A stretch of DNA of 64,000 nt from Chitinophagaceae bacterium. Its GTDB lineage: Bacteria; Bacteroidota; Bacteroidia; Chitinophagales; Chitinophagaceae. The notes under the pieces were generated by a model. It did no database searches. It saw nothing but the letters and a program-made list of their open reading frames with translations, and was not told the DNA's origin. The stretch lies in the NCBI GenBank assembly GCA_947380905.1, contig CANCSS010000001.1:1-64000 (forward strand). The letters run 5' to 3'. Both the position numbers and the translations under genes were made by a program. Shown here piece after piece: positions 35,547 through 44,803 of the stretch (position 1 is its first letter; every line of letters starts with the position of its first letter).

Positions 35547-38500
35547 ATGCCATTAAGAAATAAATTAACAGGATTGCTTTTGCTATTGGTATTTTTTACC
35601 CATGCACAAACCTCTATTAACTCTTCGTATTTCCAAGTAATGGGCGCCAGGCCCCTAGGCCCATCTACCATGAGCGGAAGAATTACTTCGATTGATGGAA
35701 TAACTGCGAATGGGCAACTTAATTTATTTGTAGGTACTGCTGGTGGTGGTATTTGGAAAAGCCAAAATGGTGGCTTGTCATTCATTTCCATTTTTGACAA
35801 ATATTGTCAGTCCATTGGCGCCCTCGCCATTGAACCTGGTAATGCTAAAGTAGTATATGCTGGTGCTGGAGAAAGCAATACTAGAAATTCAGTTTCTTAT
35901 GGAGATGGAATGTATAAAACTACTGATGGCGGAAACAATTGGCAAAAAATTGGATTGGATAGTACTGAAAGAATTAGTAAAATTCTAATTGACCCGATAG
36001 ATAAAAAAACATTGTATGTGTCTTCGCCAGGACCATTGTGGAATGCCTCCTCACACAGAGGATTGTACAAAACACTAGATGGTGGAAAAACTTGGAATAA
36101 AATTTTATACATCAACGAAGAAACAGGATGCGCAGACATCGCTATGCATCCAAATAAATCAGGGACCTTATTTGCTTCCATGTGGCAGTTCAGAAGAAAG
36201 GCCTATGCTTTTAATTCTGGTGGGCCTGGAAGTGGTTTGTATAAATCAATTGATGGTGGAAAAAATTGGAAAAAAATTACCAACGGGTTACCAGAAGGTG
36301 ATTTAGGTAGAATTGTAATTACCATCAACCCTTCTAAACCCGCTGAAGTGATTGCCATCGTTGAAGCAAAAGTACCAGGCTTATTTATTTCTGAAGACGA
36401 AGGAGAAACTTGGAAAAAATTAGCCTCCACTGATAATTTAACAGCTCGCCCATTCTATTTTAGTACGTTGGTCTATGATCCTAAAGATCCAAAAAGAGTT
36501 TACCGACCCGCTTTTGACTTTCAATATTCCAATGATGGTGGTTATTCTTGGAACAACACCATCATTGGTGGTTTAGCACCACATGCGGATATGCATGCTT
36601 TATGGATCAACCCAAATAATCCAGATATGATGTTTGTAGGAACTGATGGCGGAGTTTATATGAGTACCAATAAAGGAACCGCTTGGCAATTTATAAACAG
36701 CCTTCCTGTAGGTCAATTTTACCATGTAGCTACAGACAACCAAATACCCTATCATGTGTATGGTGGTTTGCAAGACAACAATAGTTGGATGGCCCCAAGT
36801 TCGGCACCAGGCGGCGTTACTGCAGTTGATTGGAGATGGATCAATGGTGGAGACGGATTTTGGGTGCAACCAAGTTTAATCAATTCAAAAGTTATTTTTT
36901 CTGAATCTCAAGGTGGAGAAATTACAAAAGTAGATTTGGCTACTGGACTTTCTTATGGGGTAAGGCCTAAAAAATTAGAAGGCGATGAGGAACATCGTTG
37001 GAATTGGAATACGCCGATAGTGGTTGGTGCATCGGCTAAAAAAAATGCAGCAGGAAAACCATTGTATAATTTATATACCGGCGCGCAATATGTATTTAAA
37101 TCAAATGACGACGGTAAAAATTGGCAAAGAATATCTCCAGATTTAACGACCAATAATCCCAATAAAATTAATCAAGCCGAAAAAAATGCGGGCATTACCG
37201 GAGACAATACGAGTGCAGAAAATCATTGCACTATTTTTACCATCACACAAGATGCTAAAAATGAGAACATCATTTGGGCAGGAACTGATGATGGAAATTT
37301 GCAATTAACTACCGATGGCGGAAAAACATGGCAAAATAAAGCAGCTGGTATTTGGAAAACAGGGGTGCCTGAAAACGCCTGGATTAGCAGTATTGAAATA
37401 GCTGCTTTGGATTCAAAAAGAATCTATGTAACCCTTGATAACCACATGTATGGTGACATGCATACTTATGTAGTGATGAGTACGGACAGAGGCAATACTT
37501 GGAAAAAATTTAGTTCATCAGAATTTACAGGATTTGCACATGTGATTAGAGAAGACATTGTGAATGAAAAATTATTGTTCTTAGGAACTGAAATGGGATT
37601 GTTTATTTCATTGGATGGTGGCAACAATTGGATGCGTAGCAAGTACCAAAATATGCCTTGGTACAACATGGTACGCGATATCAAGATACAACCACAAAAC
37701 AATGACTTAGTAATTGCTTCTCATGGTAGAGGGATCTATATTATAGACAATATTCAACCCTTAAGAGAAATGGTAAAATCTGATTTGTCTCAACCCGTCT
37801 TATTTTACCCCATTCAAAATTTCAAATACGAATATGCACCTCAATATCCTCAGCCTGCGTCCAACCTAACAGGATGGGAAGGAGGAAGCAAAGTCATCGC
37901 ACCAACTTTTTACTATTATTTAAAAGAAAGAAGCAATAGCGGCGTAAAAATTGAAATTTATGACGCTTCCAATAAAAAAATAAAAGACATCAATGGCTCA
38001 AGTACCAAAGGATTAAATAAAATATATTGGGACCTAACCATCAACCCGCCAAAAGTGGCACAAGGTGGCTATATCGCTCAGTCTTCGGTATTGTTTTCTT
38101 CTATTATTGGACCTAAGGTGGATATTGGCAAGTACAAAATAGTGGTGAAGGCAGATGGAAAAGAATATGCGCAAAATATTCAAATCGAAGCTAACCCAGC
38201 CAAAGGACTTGATGCAAGTACAATCAACTTATTGAATAAGCAAAGTATGAGATTGTATAATTTGCATGAGCGTTTGTATACCCTTATAGATTCCTTAGAC
38301 AATACCGTTAAAATAATTTCTAAAGGAGATACCACGGTTCCATCAATCAAAGAAAAATTAAAACAACTGGATTTGTTTAAAAGAGAAATTGTGGAACTAA
38401 ATAGAAAATCAATTTTCTTTGATGAATTTAAATACAGAAGAAGGGTGAGTGATTTATATTTTAGTGTTGCCAATGGACTAGAACCCCTTTCTGCAAGTCA

Positions 38501-38573
38501 AGAAAAAGGAATTAGTTTATTGGAAGATCAATTTATTGTTTTTCAAAAAAGATTTTTTGAATTAATAAGATGA
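35547..38573 (+). CDS. Secreted Asp-box (sortilin/VPS10-like) beta-propeller protein
   Basis: A 1008-residue protein with a signal peptide (LTGLLLLLVFFTHAQ). Residues about 45-740 hold at least ten Asp boxes of the form S/T-x-D-x-G-x-[TN]-W (KTTDGGNNWQ, KTLDGGKTW, KSIDGGKNWKK, SEDEGETWKK, KSNDDGKNWQ, LTTDGGKTWQ, STDRGNTWKK, SLDGGNNWMR), the signature of VPS10/BNR-type ten-bladed propellers. Residues about 760-860 are a further beta domain and the C-terminus is a helical bundle. Such exported proteins are common in Bacteroidota without a settled function; several are annotated as glycosyl hydrolases on weak grounds. Its stop overlaps the convergent mutarotase gene by 12 bases. Confidence 0.85.
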   Translation: MPLRNKLTGLLLLLVFFTHAQTSINSSYFQVMGARPLGPSTMSGRITSIDGITANGQLNLFVGTAGGGIWKSQNGGLSFISIFDKYCQSIGALAIEPGNAKVVYAGAGESNTRNSVSYGDGMYKTTDGGNNWQKIGLDSTERISKILIDPIDKKTLYVSSPGPLWNASSHRGLYKTLDGGKTWNKILYINEETGCADIAMHPNKSGTLFASMWQFRRKAYAFNSGGPGSGLYKSIDGGKNWKKITNGLPEGDLGRIVITINPSKPAEVIAIVEAKVPGLFISEDEGETWKKLASTDNLTARPFYFSTLVYDPKDPKRVYRPAFDFQYSNDGGYSWNNTIIGGLAPHADMHALWINPNNPDMMFVGTDGGVYMSTNKGTAWQFINSLPVGQFYHVATDNQIPYHVYGGLQDNNSWMAPSSAPGGVTAVDWRWINGGDGFWVQPSLINSKVIFSESQGGEITKVDLATGLSYGVRPKKLEGDEEHRWNWNTPIVVGASAKKNAAGKPLYNLYTGAQYVFKSNDDGKNWQRISPDLTTNNPNKINQAEKNAGITGDNTSAENHCTIFTITQDAKNENIIWAGTDDGNLQLTTDGGKTWQNKAAGIWKTGVPENAWISSIEIAALDSKRIYVTLDNHMYGDMHTYVVMSTDRGNTWKKFSSSEFTGFAHVIREDIVNEKLLFLGTEMGLFISLDGGNNWMRSKYQNMPWYNMVRDIKIQPQNNDLVIASHGRGIYIIDNIQPLREMVKSDLSQPVLFYPIQNFKYEYAPQYPQPASNLTGWEGGSKVIAPTFYYYLKERSNSGVKIEIYDASNKKIKDINGSSTKGLNKIYWDLTINPPKVAQGGYIAQSSVLFSSIIGPKVDIGKYKIVVKADGKEYAQNIQIEANPAKGLDASTINLLNKQSMRLYNLHERLYTLIDSLDNTVKIISKGDTTVPSIKEKLKQLDLFKREIVELNRKSIFFDEFKYRRRVSDLYFSVANGLEPLSASQEKGISLLEDQFIVFQKRFFELIR

Positions 38574-38903
38574 TTTGAAGATGCGGTCCATTAAAACCCA
38601 CTTCTCTCCTTTCTTTGCCCATGGCAGTGGCTTTTGAAAAGTTGACATGAAGGCTTCCCATTCTACAATCTTAGGATTGGCAGCATCAAAAGCAGCTTTC
38701 TTTTCAAAGGTAAACTCGTCTACTGTTTCTAATATCATGAACATTCTATTGCCTGTTCTAAATATTTCTATATTCAAAATACCCGCATCAATATCGTGCT
38801 GCGTTACTTCGGGCCATGCATTGCCCTTGGCATGATGGTATTCGTATTTTTTAATGGATTCAGGTTCGTCAATTAAGTCTAAAGCCAAACAAAATTTTTG
38901 CAT
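38562..38903 (-). CDS. L-rhamnose mutarotase family protein (RhaM-like)
   Basis: A 113-residue dimeric alpha+beta barrel protein of the RhaM family: AKGNAWPEVTQHDIDAGILN, IFRTGNRMFMILET, and a C-terminal PLPWAKKGEKWVLMDRIF. Family length is about 105-115 residues. These enzymes interconvert the anomers of L-rhamnose and related 6-deoxy or L-sugars before oxidation or isomerization. It is the last gene of the operon 41696 to 38562 and starts 3 bases after the stop of the TIM-barrel isomerase. With an L-galactose/L-fucose dehydrogenase-like reductase in the operon, L-fucose is a better guess for the substrate than rhamnose. Confidence 0.85.
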   Translation of the reverse strand: MQKFCLALDLIDEPESIKKYEYHHAKGNAWPEVTQHDIDAGILNIEIFRTGNRMFMILETVDEFTFEKKAAFDAANPKIVEWEAFMSTFQKPLPWAKKGEKWVLMDRIFKSSY

Positions 38904-38906
38904 AAT

Positions 38907-39725
38907 TTAATTTTTAAATAGTTGTTTAAAGGATTGAATGGTTTGGGCTGCGGCTTCTTGCGAATTGGGCCAAGGAAATGCCTCCGCAGAAACATAACCT
39001 TGGTAGTTTATTTCCTGTAAGGCTTTGGCGACTTCCTTAAAGTTGGTATGCCCATTGCCCACTGGTCGTCGGTTGCTGTCTGCAAAATGCACATGAACAA
39101 TAAAATCTCCACAGGCTCTAATACTCGCTGGCATATCTGCTTCCTCCATGTTCATATGAAATAAATCGGCCAATAAACCCACGTGATTAATTTGATTTTT
39201 CTTTAAAAATAAAACTCCATCTGAAAGGGTATTGATTAAATTAGTTTCATTCCTGTTCAAGGGCTCGTAAATTAATTTTACACCCAAAGAAGCGGCATGC
39301 TTTCCTAAATAATTTAATCCTGCTGCAAGCCATTCCAAAGATTTTTCTCTATCACCTCCAACACTTACACTTCCTTGCATTGATCCTATAATAGCAGGGG
39401 CATTCAATGAAGCACCAAAAGAAATCATATTTTCAATAAATACAATTGCTTTTTTTCTTACCGCTACATCTGGATCTGTCAATGTCAAACCATGCATCAC
39501 TTTGCCTGCACCCGTTCCTACAGCAGCTATTTGTAGTTGATATTTATCTATCAACAGTTTGGTAGCGGTTGTATCCAACGCATCCGCTGAAGCAGTAAAT
39601 AATTCTACTGCATCAAATCCCAAAAAAGATGCATGTGCCATACTTTGTTCCAAATCATCCCAATAAATCCAGGGACCAGATTTAATGGCAGGCACCAAAG
39701 CAATCGTTGCACTAGATTTGATCAT
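38907..39725 (-). CDS. TIM-barrel sugar isomerase/epimerase
   Basis: A 272-residue protein of the xylose-isomerase-like TIM-barrel superfamily (AP endonuclease family 2 fold). The metal-binding residues are visible in order: YEPLNRNETN (Glu), LLADLFHMN (Asp/His), VHVHFADSNR (His) and YVSAEAFPW (Glu). There is no signal peptide, so it is cytoplasmic. The nearest described relatives are hydroxypyruvate isomerases and D-tagatose 3-epimerase-like enzymes, and the motif alone does not choose between them. It overlaps neither neighbour but is only 2-3 bases from each, so it is part of the same L-sugar operon. Confidence 0.8.
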   Translation of the reverse strand: MIKSSATIALVPAIKSGPWIYWDDLEQSMAHASFLGFDAVELFTASADALDTTATKLLIDKYQLQIAAVGTGAGKVMHGLTLTDPDVAVRKKAIVFIENMISFGASLNAPAIIGSMQGSVSVGGDREKSLEWLAAGLNYLGKHAASLGVKLIYEPLNRNETNLINTLSDGVLFLKKNQINHVGLLADLFHMNMEEADMPASIRACGDFIVHVHFADSNRRPVGNGHTNFKEVAKALQEINYQGYVSAEAFPWPNSQEAAAQTIQSFKQLFKN

Positions 39726-39727
39726 AT

Positions 39728-40747
39728 TTATAAATTAAAATCTACCATGATTTTTGTAATTCCTTTGGGATCTTTTGCCCAGTCTGCCAAGGCTGCTCCT
39801 GCATCATGGAGTGAAACTACTTTTGAAATCACTTCCTGTACTGGAAACTTACCTGCTTCTAAATAGGTAATCACTTCCGGAAATTCATCTGTACAATTTC
39901 TAGATCCTAAAATTTCAATTTCCTTTCGAACAAAAATTCCTGTATTAAATTCCACTGCAGATTTTGCATAACCAATACATACTACCCTACCCGTATAAGC
40001 CACTTCATCTACTGCTGCTCTATAAGTTGCTGCATTTCCTACTGCTTCAATAATTACATCCGGCCCATCTCCATTCGTGATACGCAGGAGTGCCTCATGT
40101 AAATTTTCATTGCTTGTATTAATGGTATGCTTTACGCCAATTTTTTTTGCAATGGCCAATTTAGAATCATCAATATCAATGGCAATCACTTCGGCATCTC
40201 TGTTCACAGCTGATGCTATTGCCCCCATCCCCACAATGCCGCAACCTATTACTGCCACTCGGTCCCGACTACTTACCCTACCTCGAGCAGCAGCATGAAA
40301 ACCTACTGTCAATGGTTCTACCAAAGCCAACTCTTTTAAAGAAAGTTGCGAAGAAACAAATAAATCCTGCCATGCTATAACAATGTAATTTGTCATGGCA
40401 CCTGGTCGTCTTACGCCCATTGTTTTATTGTCTTGACACGCATTCCTCCGACCCTTTCTGCAGGAAATACATTTTCCGCAATTTAAATAAGGATACACTG
40501 TCACCTTATTTCCAATTTTAAATGTAGTAGGTACCTTCGTTCCCATTGCTTCTATCGTGCCTCCTACTTCATGGCCCAATAGATTTGGATATTCTTGTAA
40601 TTCAAAAAGTCCCTTAAACCCATTTAAATCTCCACCGCAAAATCCGACCATACCAATTTTCAACAATACTTCATCCGGCCCTGGTTGGGGTTTCTCAATT
40701 TCTCTAAGCTCTGTTTGGCCAATGGCCGTAAGAAATAATGCCTTCAT
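39728..40747 (-). CDS. Zinc-dependent medium-chain alcohol/sugar dehydrogenase
   Basis: A 339-residue protein from MKALFLTAIG (40747); a longer frame from 40792 would overlap the upstream reductase gene. Catalytic-zinc ligands lie in GFCGGD and GHEVGG. The structural zinc loop has four cysteines (CGKCISCRKGRRNAC). The NAD-binding motif is GCGIVGMGA. This is the threonine/sorbitol/galactitol dehydrogenase branch; L-fuconate or L-galactonate oxidation would fit the operon. It is 2 bases from the downstream isomerase gene and 7 bases from the upstream aldo-keto reductase gene. Family is secure, substrate inferred. Confidence 0.87.
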   Translation of the reverse strand: MKALFLTAIGQTELREIEKPQPGPDEVLLKIGMVGFCGGDLNGFKGLFELQEYPNLLGHEVGGTIEAMGTKVPTTFKIGNKVTVYPYLNCGKCISCRKGRRNACQDNKTMGVRRPGAMTNYIVIAWQDLFVSSQLSLKELALVEPLTVGFHAAARGRVSSRDRVAVIGCGIVGMGAIASAVNRDAEVIAIDIDDSKLAIAKKIGVKHTINTSNENLHEALLRITNGDGPDVIIEAVGNAATYRAAVDEVAYTGRVVCIGYAKSAVEFNTGIFVRKEIEILGSRNCTDEFPEVITYLEAGKFPVQEVISKVVSLHDAGAALADWAKDPKGITKIMVDFNL

Positions 40748-40754
40748 ATAAATA

Positions 40755-41696
40755 TTAAGTTCTTGGTATATTGTTTTCTGGTTGCCCTTCAAACCACATT
40801 AAATTTTTAATAGGCGCAATCACAATTTCCATCTCTTCCAAAATGCCTGCAGGAATTTTAAAATCTATTGCGGATAAATTTTGTTCAATATTACTCAAAC
40901 TATTCATGCCTACTATGGTGGTAGCAATGTCTGGATGATCCATGGCATAGCGCATCGCCACATCGCTTAATCGAACACCATATTTTTGACAAATTTTTAA
41001 TAAAGCAGGTTGCACCGCGATCATTTCCTTGGGTGCATTGTGCCATTCAGGCACTTTGGCGTCTGATAAAATTCTTTGCAACAAGGGTGCAGCATTCATC
41101 AACCCAAAATTTTTTTCTTTCGACAAGGGCACTAATTCATTGTTTATTTCGTCTTGAAGTAAATTATAATGCGCCCAGGATAAAACTGTATCCAGTGCTA
41201 CTTCTTTTGCAATGGTTGCTAAATAACGAACAGGCAAACCCGAAATCCCAATGAATCTGGCCTTCCCCGATGCTTTTATTTTTTCTATCGCCGGTATCGC
41301 TTCATTCAGTAGCTGCTCCTTGGTTACAAATTCAATATCATGCAATTGAAATAAATCAACATAATCGGTTTGTAACCTTTGCAGCGATTCATCGATACTT
41401 GCCAGAATTCGCTTTGTAGAAAAATCAAAAGCACGTACATCATATCGTCCGCATTTAGTGGCTAAAAAAATATCCTTGCGTTTTCCTAACAAGGCCTTAC
41501 CCAATCTGGTTTCGGCCAACGTGATCCCATAAAAAGGAGCAACATCAAAAAAGTTAACACCATGATCGATGGCGTAATGAACCGCATCAATGCCTGCTTG
41601 CTCTTCGACAACATCAAATACATTACCAAGTGGAGAAGCTCCAAATCCTAAAACAGAGACCTGTTGATTTGTCTTTCCTAATTTGCGGTATTCCAT
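40755..41696 (-). CDS. Aldo-keto reductase, L-galactose/L-fucose dehydrogenase-like
   Basis: A 313-residue protein. The opening MEYRKLGKTNQQVSVLGFGA and SPLGNVF, then HGVNFFDVAPFYG (with the catalytic Asp/Tyr pair), LATKCGRYD (catalytic Lys) and DYVDLFQLHDIEF (catalytic His). This exact style is that of plant L-galactose dehydrogenase and bacterial L-fucose (D-threo-aldose) dehydrogenases, which oxidise C1 to the lactone. It is the first gene of the operon and is preceded by a TATATTTG promoter box. The operon order dehydrogenase, Zn-dehydrogenase, isomerase, mutarotase fits oxidative L-fucose or L-galactose use. Confidence 0.87.
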   Translation of the reverse strand: MEYRKLGKTNQQVSVLGFGASPLGNVFDVVEEQAGIDAVHYAIDHGVNFFDVAPFYGITLAETRLGKALLGKRKDIFLATKCGRYDVRAFDFSTKRILASIDESLQRLQTDYVDLFQLHDIEFVTKEQLLNEAIPAIEKIKASGKARFIGISGLPVRYLATIAKEVALDTVLSWAHYNLLQDEINNELVPLSKEKNFGLMNAAPLLQRILSDAKVPEWHNAPKEMIAVQPALLKICQKYGVRLSDVAMRYAMDHPDIATTIVGMNSLSNIEQNLSAIDFKIPAGILEEMEIVIAPIKNLMWFEGQPENNIPRT

Positions 41697-41728
41697 CGCT
41701 AATTTTAATAAGGTTAAAAGGTACTAAA

Positions 41729-41736
41729 CAAATATA
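41729..41736 (-). promoter_or_regulatory. -7 promoter box TATATTTG for the L-sugar operon
   Basis: On the minus strand TATATTTG matches TAnnTTTG exactly, 33 bases upstream of the aldo-keto reductase start, which would leave a leader of about 25 bases. No -33 TTTG is evident at the right spacing. Confidence 0.5.
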
Positions 41737-41874
41737 ATGGATTTTTATATGGAAGCCTATCTCCAAAAAACCAATGAAGGGGCACCCCTTCCGAATTAGT
41801 TTTAAGTGTAAAATCAGTATATTTATTGATAGGAATTTACCTCTTGCATCAATTCACGCTAAAAAGATCCTGCC

Positions 41875-44583
41875 ATGTTAAACAGAAATAATGTCCTTTT
41901 AATGGTAATGATACTGTTGCTTGCTGCATGCAACAATCAAAATGCATATAATCCTCCCAAAGTGAGTTTCACCATGGACGAAGCCATGTTGCCTGCTTAC
42001 GAAAAAGACATTGACCACAAAGGCATTTTAAATACGATTCTAAGAAATCAAGAGGAAGCCTACATGGATGGTAAAAAAACTTACACCAGCAATTGCATTA
42101 ATTGTCATGGCACTCCCGAAAAAGAAGGTTCCATTCCCACAGCATTTAAATATTGGAAAGATGCATTTAAAGTAGGAAAAGATCCCTACGCTATTTATCA
42201 AACTTTAACCAGAGGCTATGGTGCTATGCCCGCACAAACAACTTTGACGCCCGTTGAAAAATACAATGTCATTCAATACATCCGAGAAGAATTTGTAGCC
42301 AAACAAAACAAAGAAGCTTATTTTAAAATAGATTCGAATTATTTAGCGAGCCTTCCAAAAGGAAAATCAAAAGGGCCTGCTGCTATTCATAAAGAAGGTT
42401 GGTTGGAAATGGATTATGGTAATTTTTTAATGAACACTTATGAGTTGGTGGATGCGAATGCAAAACCCAGAGAAATTTCTGGCGGTACCGCTCCCTTAGC
42501 AGATGAAAATTTAGTGAATGCGAATTTTGCTTACAAAGGAATTGCGGTGAGAGTTGACTCAGGTAAAGGTGGTGTCGCAGCTGGTAAAGCTTGGATGATT
42601 TTTGATCACGACTTAATGCGTGTAGCTGGTGCTTGGACCGGAAAAGGTTTTATTGATTGGGAAGGCATCTTATTTAATGGACAACATAATATTTCTCCTA
42701 GAACCATTGGGGACCTTCATTTTTCAACACCGGTTGAACCTAGTTGGGCCAATCCACTCAATGGATCCTTTGCTGACACTCGTTTTCAAGCAGTTGATAA
42801 AAGAAGATTTGGTCCACTTCCTAGAACCTGGACCCAATACAAAGGCTTGTACCATTATCAAGATCAAGAGGTGATTTCCTATACCGTGGGCAATGCCAAT
42901 GTCTTAGAAAAATTAGGATTGGAAGGAACCACCGATATGCCTGTTTTTACGCGCACTTTAAATATGAGCCCTTCTGCCACTGCTTTAAAAATGAGAATTG
43001 CAAAACTTGAAACTGCTGTTGCCATTATAAGTGAGGAAGCTCAAGTCAAAAAAGAAAATGGATTTTTCGTTTTAAATATTCCTGCAGGCAAATCGGTGAA
43101 TGTTAAAATATTAATTGCTAACGCCAAAGTGAAAAATTTTGAATTGATTTCAAAAAATGCTTCTAAACCTGAAAATCTTTTGGCTTATACAAAAGGAGGG
43201 GCACCGCAATATGCACAAAAATTAACAACCAATATTACCAAGGGAGAACAAAAAGGAGCCTTTAAAGTAGACCGAATGGAACTGCCTTATCAAAGCCCTT
43301 GGAAAAATCAAATGCGATTAAGTGGTATTGATTTTTTAGAGGATAAAAATAAAGCAGTGATTTGTTCGACCGATGGAGATGTTTGGTTGGTAGAAGGCAT
43401 TCTTCAAAGCACCGGTAAATTAACTTGGAAACGCATTGCTTCTGGATTGTTTCAACCACTAGGAATTAAAATTGTTGACAAAGAAATATTTGTGACTTGC
43501 CGCGACCAACTTGTTAAACTTCATGATGTAAATGGAGATGGCGAAATAGATTTTTATGAAAGTTTTAATAGTGACCATCAAGTAACCAATCATTTTCATG
43601 AATTTGCGATGGGTTTACAAACTGATAAAGAAGGAAATTTTTATTACGCTAAAAGCGCAAGACATGCAAGACGTTCCTTGGTGCCGCAACATGGTACTTT
43701 GTTGAAAGTGAGCAAAGACGGGCAAACCACCACCATTATTGCACATGGATTTAGAGCTGCCAATGGCGTATGTATCAACCCAGATGGCAGTTTTATTGTA
43801 ACAGATCAAGAAGGTCATTGGACACCCATGAATCGAATCAACTGGATTCAACCAGGCAATAGATTTTATGGAAATATGTTTGCATACAATGCAGCTAAAG
43901 ACAGTAGTGACAATGCGATGGAACAACCTTTAACCTGGATTGAAAAAGACATTGATCGTTCTCCTTCGGAAGTACTTTGGGTAGATAGCAAAACATGGGG
44001 GCCACTCAATGGAAGCTTACTTAGTTTTTCTTATGGCTATGGAAAAGTTTTTGTGGTGCCCTTTGAAAAAATGGGCAACCAAATTCAAGGGGGCGTTTTT
44101 GAATTACCTATTCCTACGTTTTCTACAGGTGTGATGCGTGGCCGTTTTAATGCTGCAGATGGTCAATTGTACGCTTGTGGTTTATCTGCTTGGGGTTCGG
44201 CGCAGCCTGAGTTAGGTGGTTTTTATAGAATCAGATACAATGGAGAAAAAGCAACCATCCCACTTGGACTACATGTTCAAACCAAAGGAATTAAAATTCG
44301 ATTCTCTCACGAATTAAATAGCAAGGATGTTGAAAATATAAAATCTTTCCAAGTACAAACCTGGGATTTAAAAAGAGCAAGAAAATATGGTTCAGATCAT
44401 TACAACACCAAAACGCTCTTAGTAACCAGTGCTACTTTAAGTAAGGATAAAAAAGAATTATTCCTCTCCATCCCTGATATAAAGCCTACGAGAATCATGG
44501 AAATTAATTTTCAATTCATGGATGAAAATGGCCAACCAATTAAAGGACTCATTCAAAATACCATCCATCAAATAGGACAGTAA
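41875..44583 (+). CDS. Lipoprotein cytochrome c fused to DUF6797-like and beta-propeller domains
   Basis: A 902-residue protein. The lipobox MILLLAACNN (Cys19) marks a lipoprotein. CINCHG at 74-79 binds one heme c, with GYGAMPAQ supplying the distal methionine. Residues about 150-450 look like the DUF6797 domain known from planctomycete sugar-oxidation clusters, and residues about 470-830 form a glucose/sorbosone-dehydrogenase-like propeller (DVNGDGEIDFYESF, GFRAANGVCINPDG). It would pass electrons from periplasmic sugar oxidation to the respiratory chain. A terminator follows, so it is probably transcribed apart from the genes after it. Confidence 0.75.
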   Translation: MLNRNNVLLMVMILLLAACNNQNAYNPPKVSFTMDEAMLPAYEKDIDHKGILNTILRNQEEAYMDGKKTYTSNCINCHGTPEKEGSIPTAFKYWKDAFKVGKDPYAIYQTLTRGYGAMPAQTTLTPVEKYNVIQYIREEFVAKQNKEAYFKIDSNYLASLPKGKSKGPAAIHKEGWLEMDYGNFLMNTYELVDANAKPREISGGTAPLADENLVNANFAYKGIAVRVDSGKGGVAAGKAWMIFDHDLMRVAGAWTGKGFIDWEGILFNGQHNISPRTIGDLHFSTPVEPSWANPLNGSFADTRFQAVDKRRFGPLPRTWTQYKGLYHYQDQEVISYTVGNANVLEKLGLEGTTDMPVFTRTLNMSPSATALKMRIAKLETAVAIISEEAQVKKENGFFVLNIPAGKSVNVKILIANAKVKNFELISKNASKPENLLAYTKGGAPQYAQKLTTNITKGEQKGAFKVDRMELPYQSPWKNQMRLSGIDFLEDKNKAVICSTDGDVWLVEGILQSTGKLTWKRIASGLFQPLGIKIVDKEIFVTCRDQLVKLHDVNGDGEIDFYESFNSDHQVTNHFHEFAMGLQTDKEGNFYYAKSARHARRSLVPQHGTLLKVSKDGQTTTIIAHGFRAANGVCINPDGSFIVTDQEGHWTPMNRINWIQPGNRFYGNMFAYNAAKDSSDNAMEQPLTWIEKDIDRSPSEVLWVDSKTWGPLNGSLLSFSYGYGKVFVVPFEKMGNQIQGGVFELPIPTFSTGVMRGRFNAADGQLYACGLSAWGSAQPELGGFYRIRYNGEKATIPLGLHVQTKGIKIRFSHELNSKDVENIKSFQVQTWDLKRARKYGSDHYNTKTLLVTSATLSKDKKELFLSIPDIKPTRIMEINFQFMDENGQPIKGLIQNTIHQIGQ

Positions 44584-44616
44584 AATAAGTATCAGATTTC
44601 AAGCTTAAAGAGGCTG

Positions 44617-44668
44617 AAAAAGGGAGAATAACTAACGGGCATTAGCTTTTTGGTTTTTCTCCCTTTTT
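44617..44668 (+). terminator. Terminator hairpin after the DUF6797-like cytochrome gene
   Basis: AAAAAGGGAGAA pairs with TTCTCCCTTTTT, with a small inner CTAA/TTAG stem in the loop, followed by TTA. The U-rich 3' flank fits an intrinsic terminator. It lies about 34 bases after the stop and about 135 before the next gene. Confidence 0.7.
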
Positions 44669-44803
44669 TAATTGGCAAAAACCTTTGCCCTCTTGGTTTA
44701 AACCCAAATAATAACCCCCTTTCCTCTTTTTTATTTGAGGCATATAGCTTAATTTTTCATACACGAAAAGAAAGCCGATTTTATATACTATTAAAATAAA
44801 AAA

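Noticed and set aside
35547-38573. Many minus-strand ORFs inside the Asp-box protein gene
   Set aside because: They are shadows of the repeated G-G-x-x-W coding pattern; none has a plausible start context or family.
38562-38903. Simple L-rhamnose pathway
   Set aside because: No RhaA, RhaB or RhaD is visible; the operon partner is L-galactose/L-fucose dehydrogenase-like, so rhamnose is not the best substrate guess.
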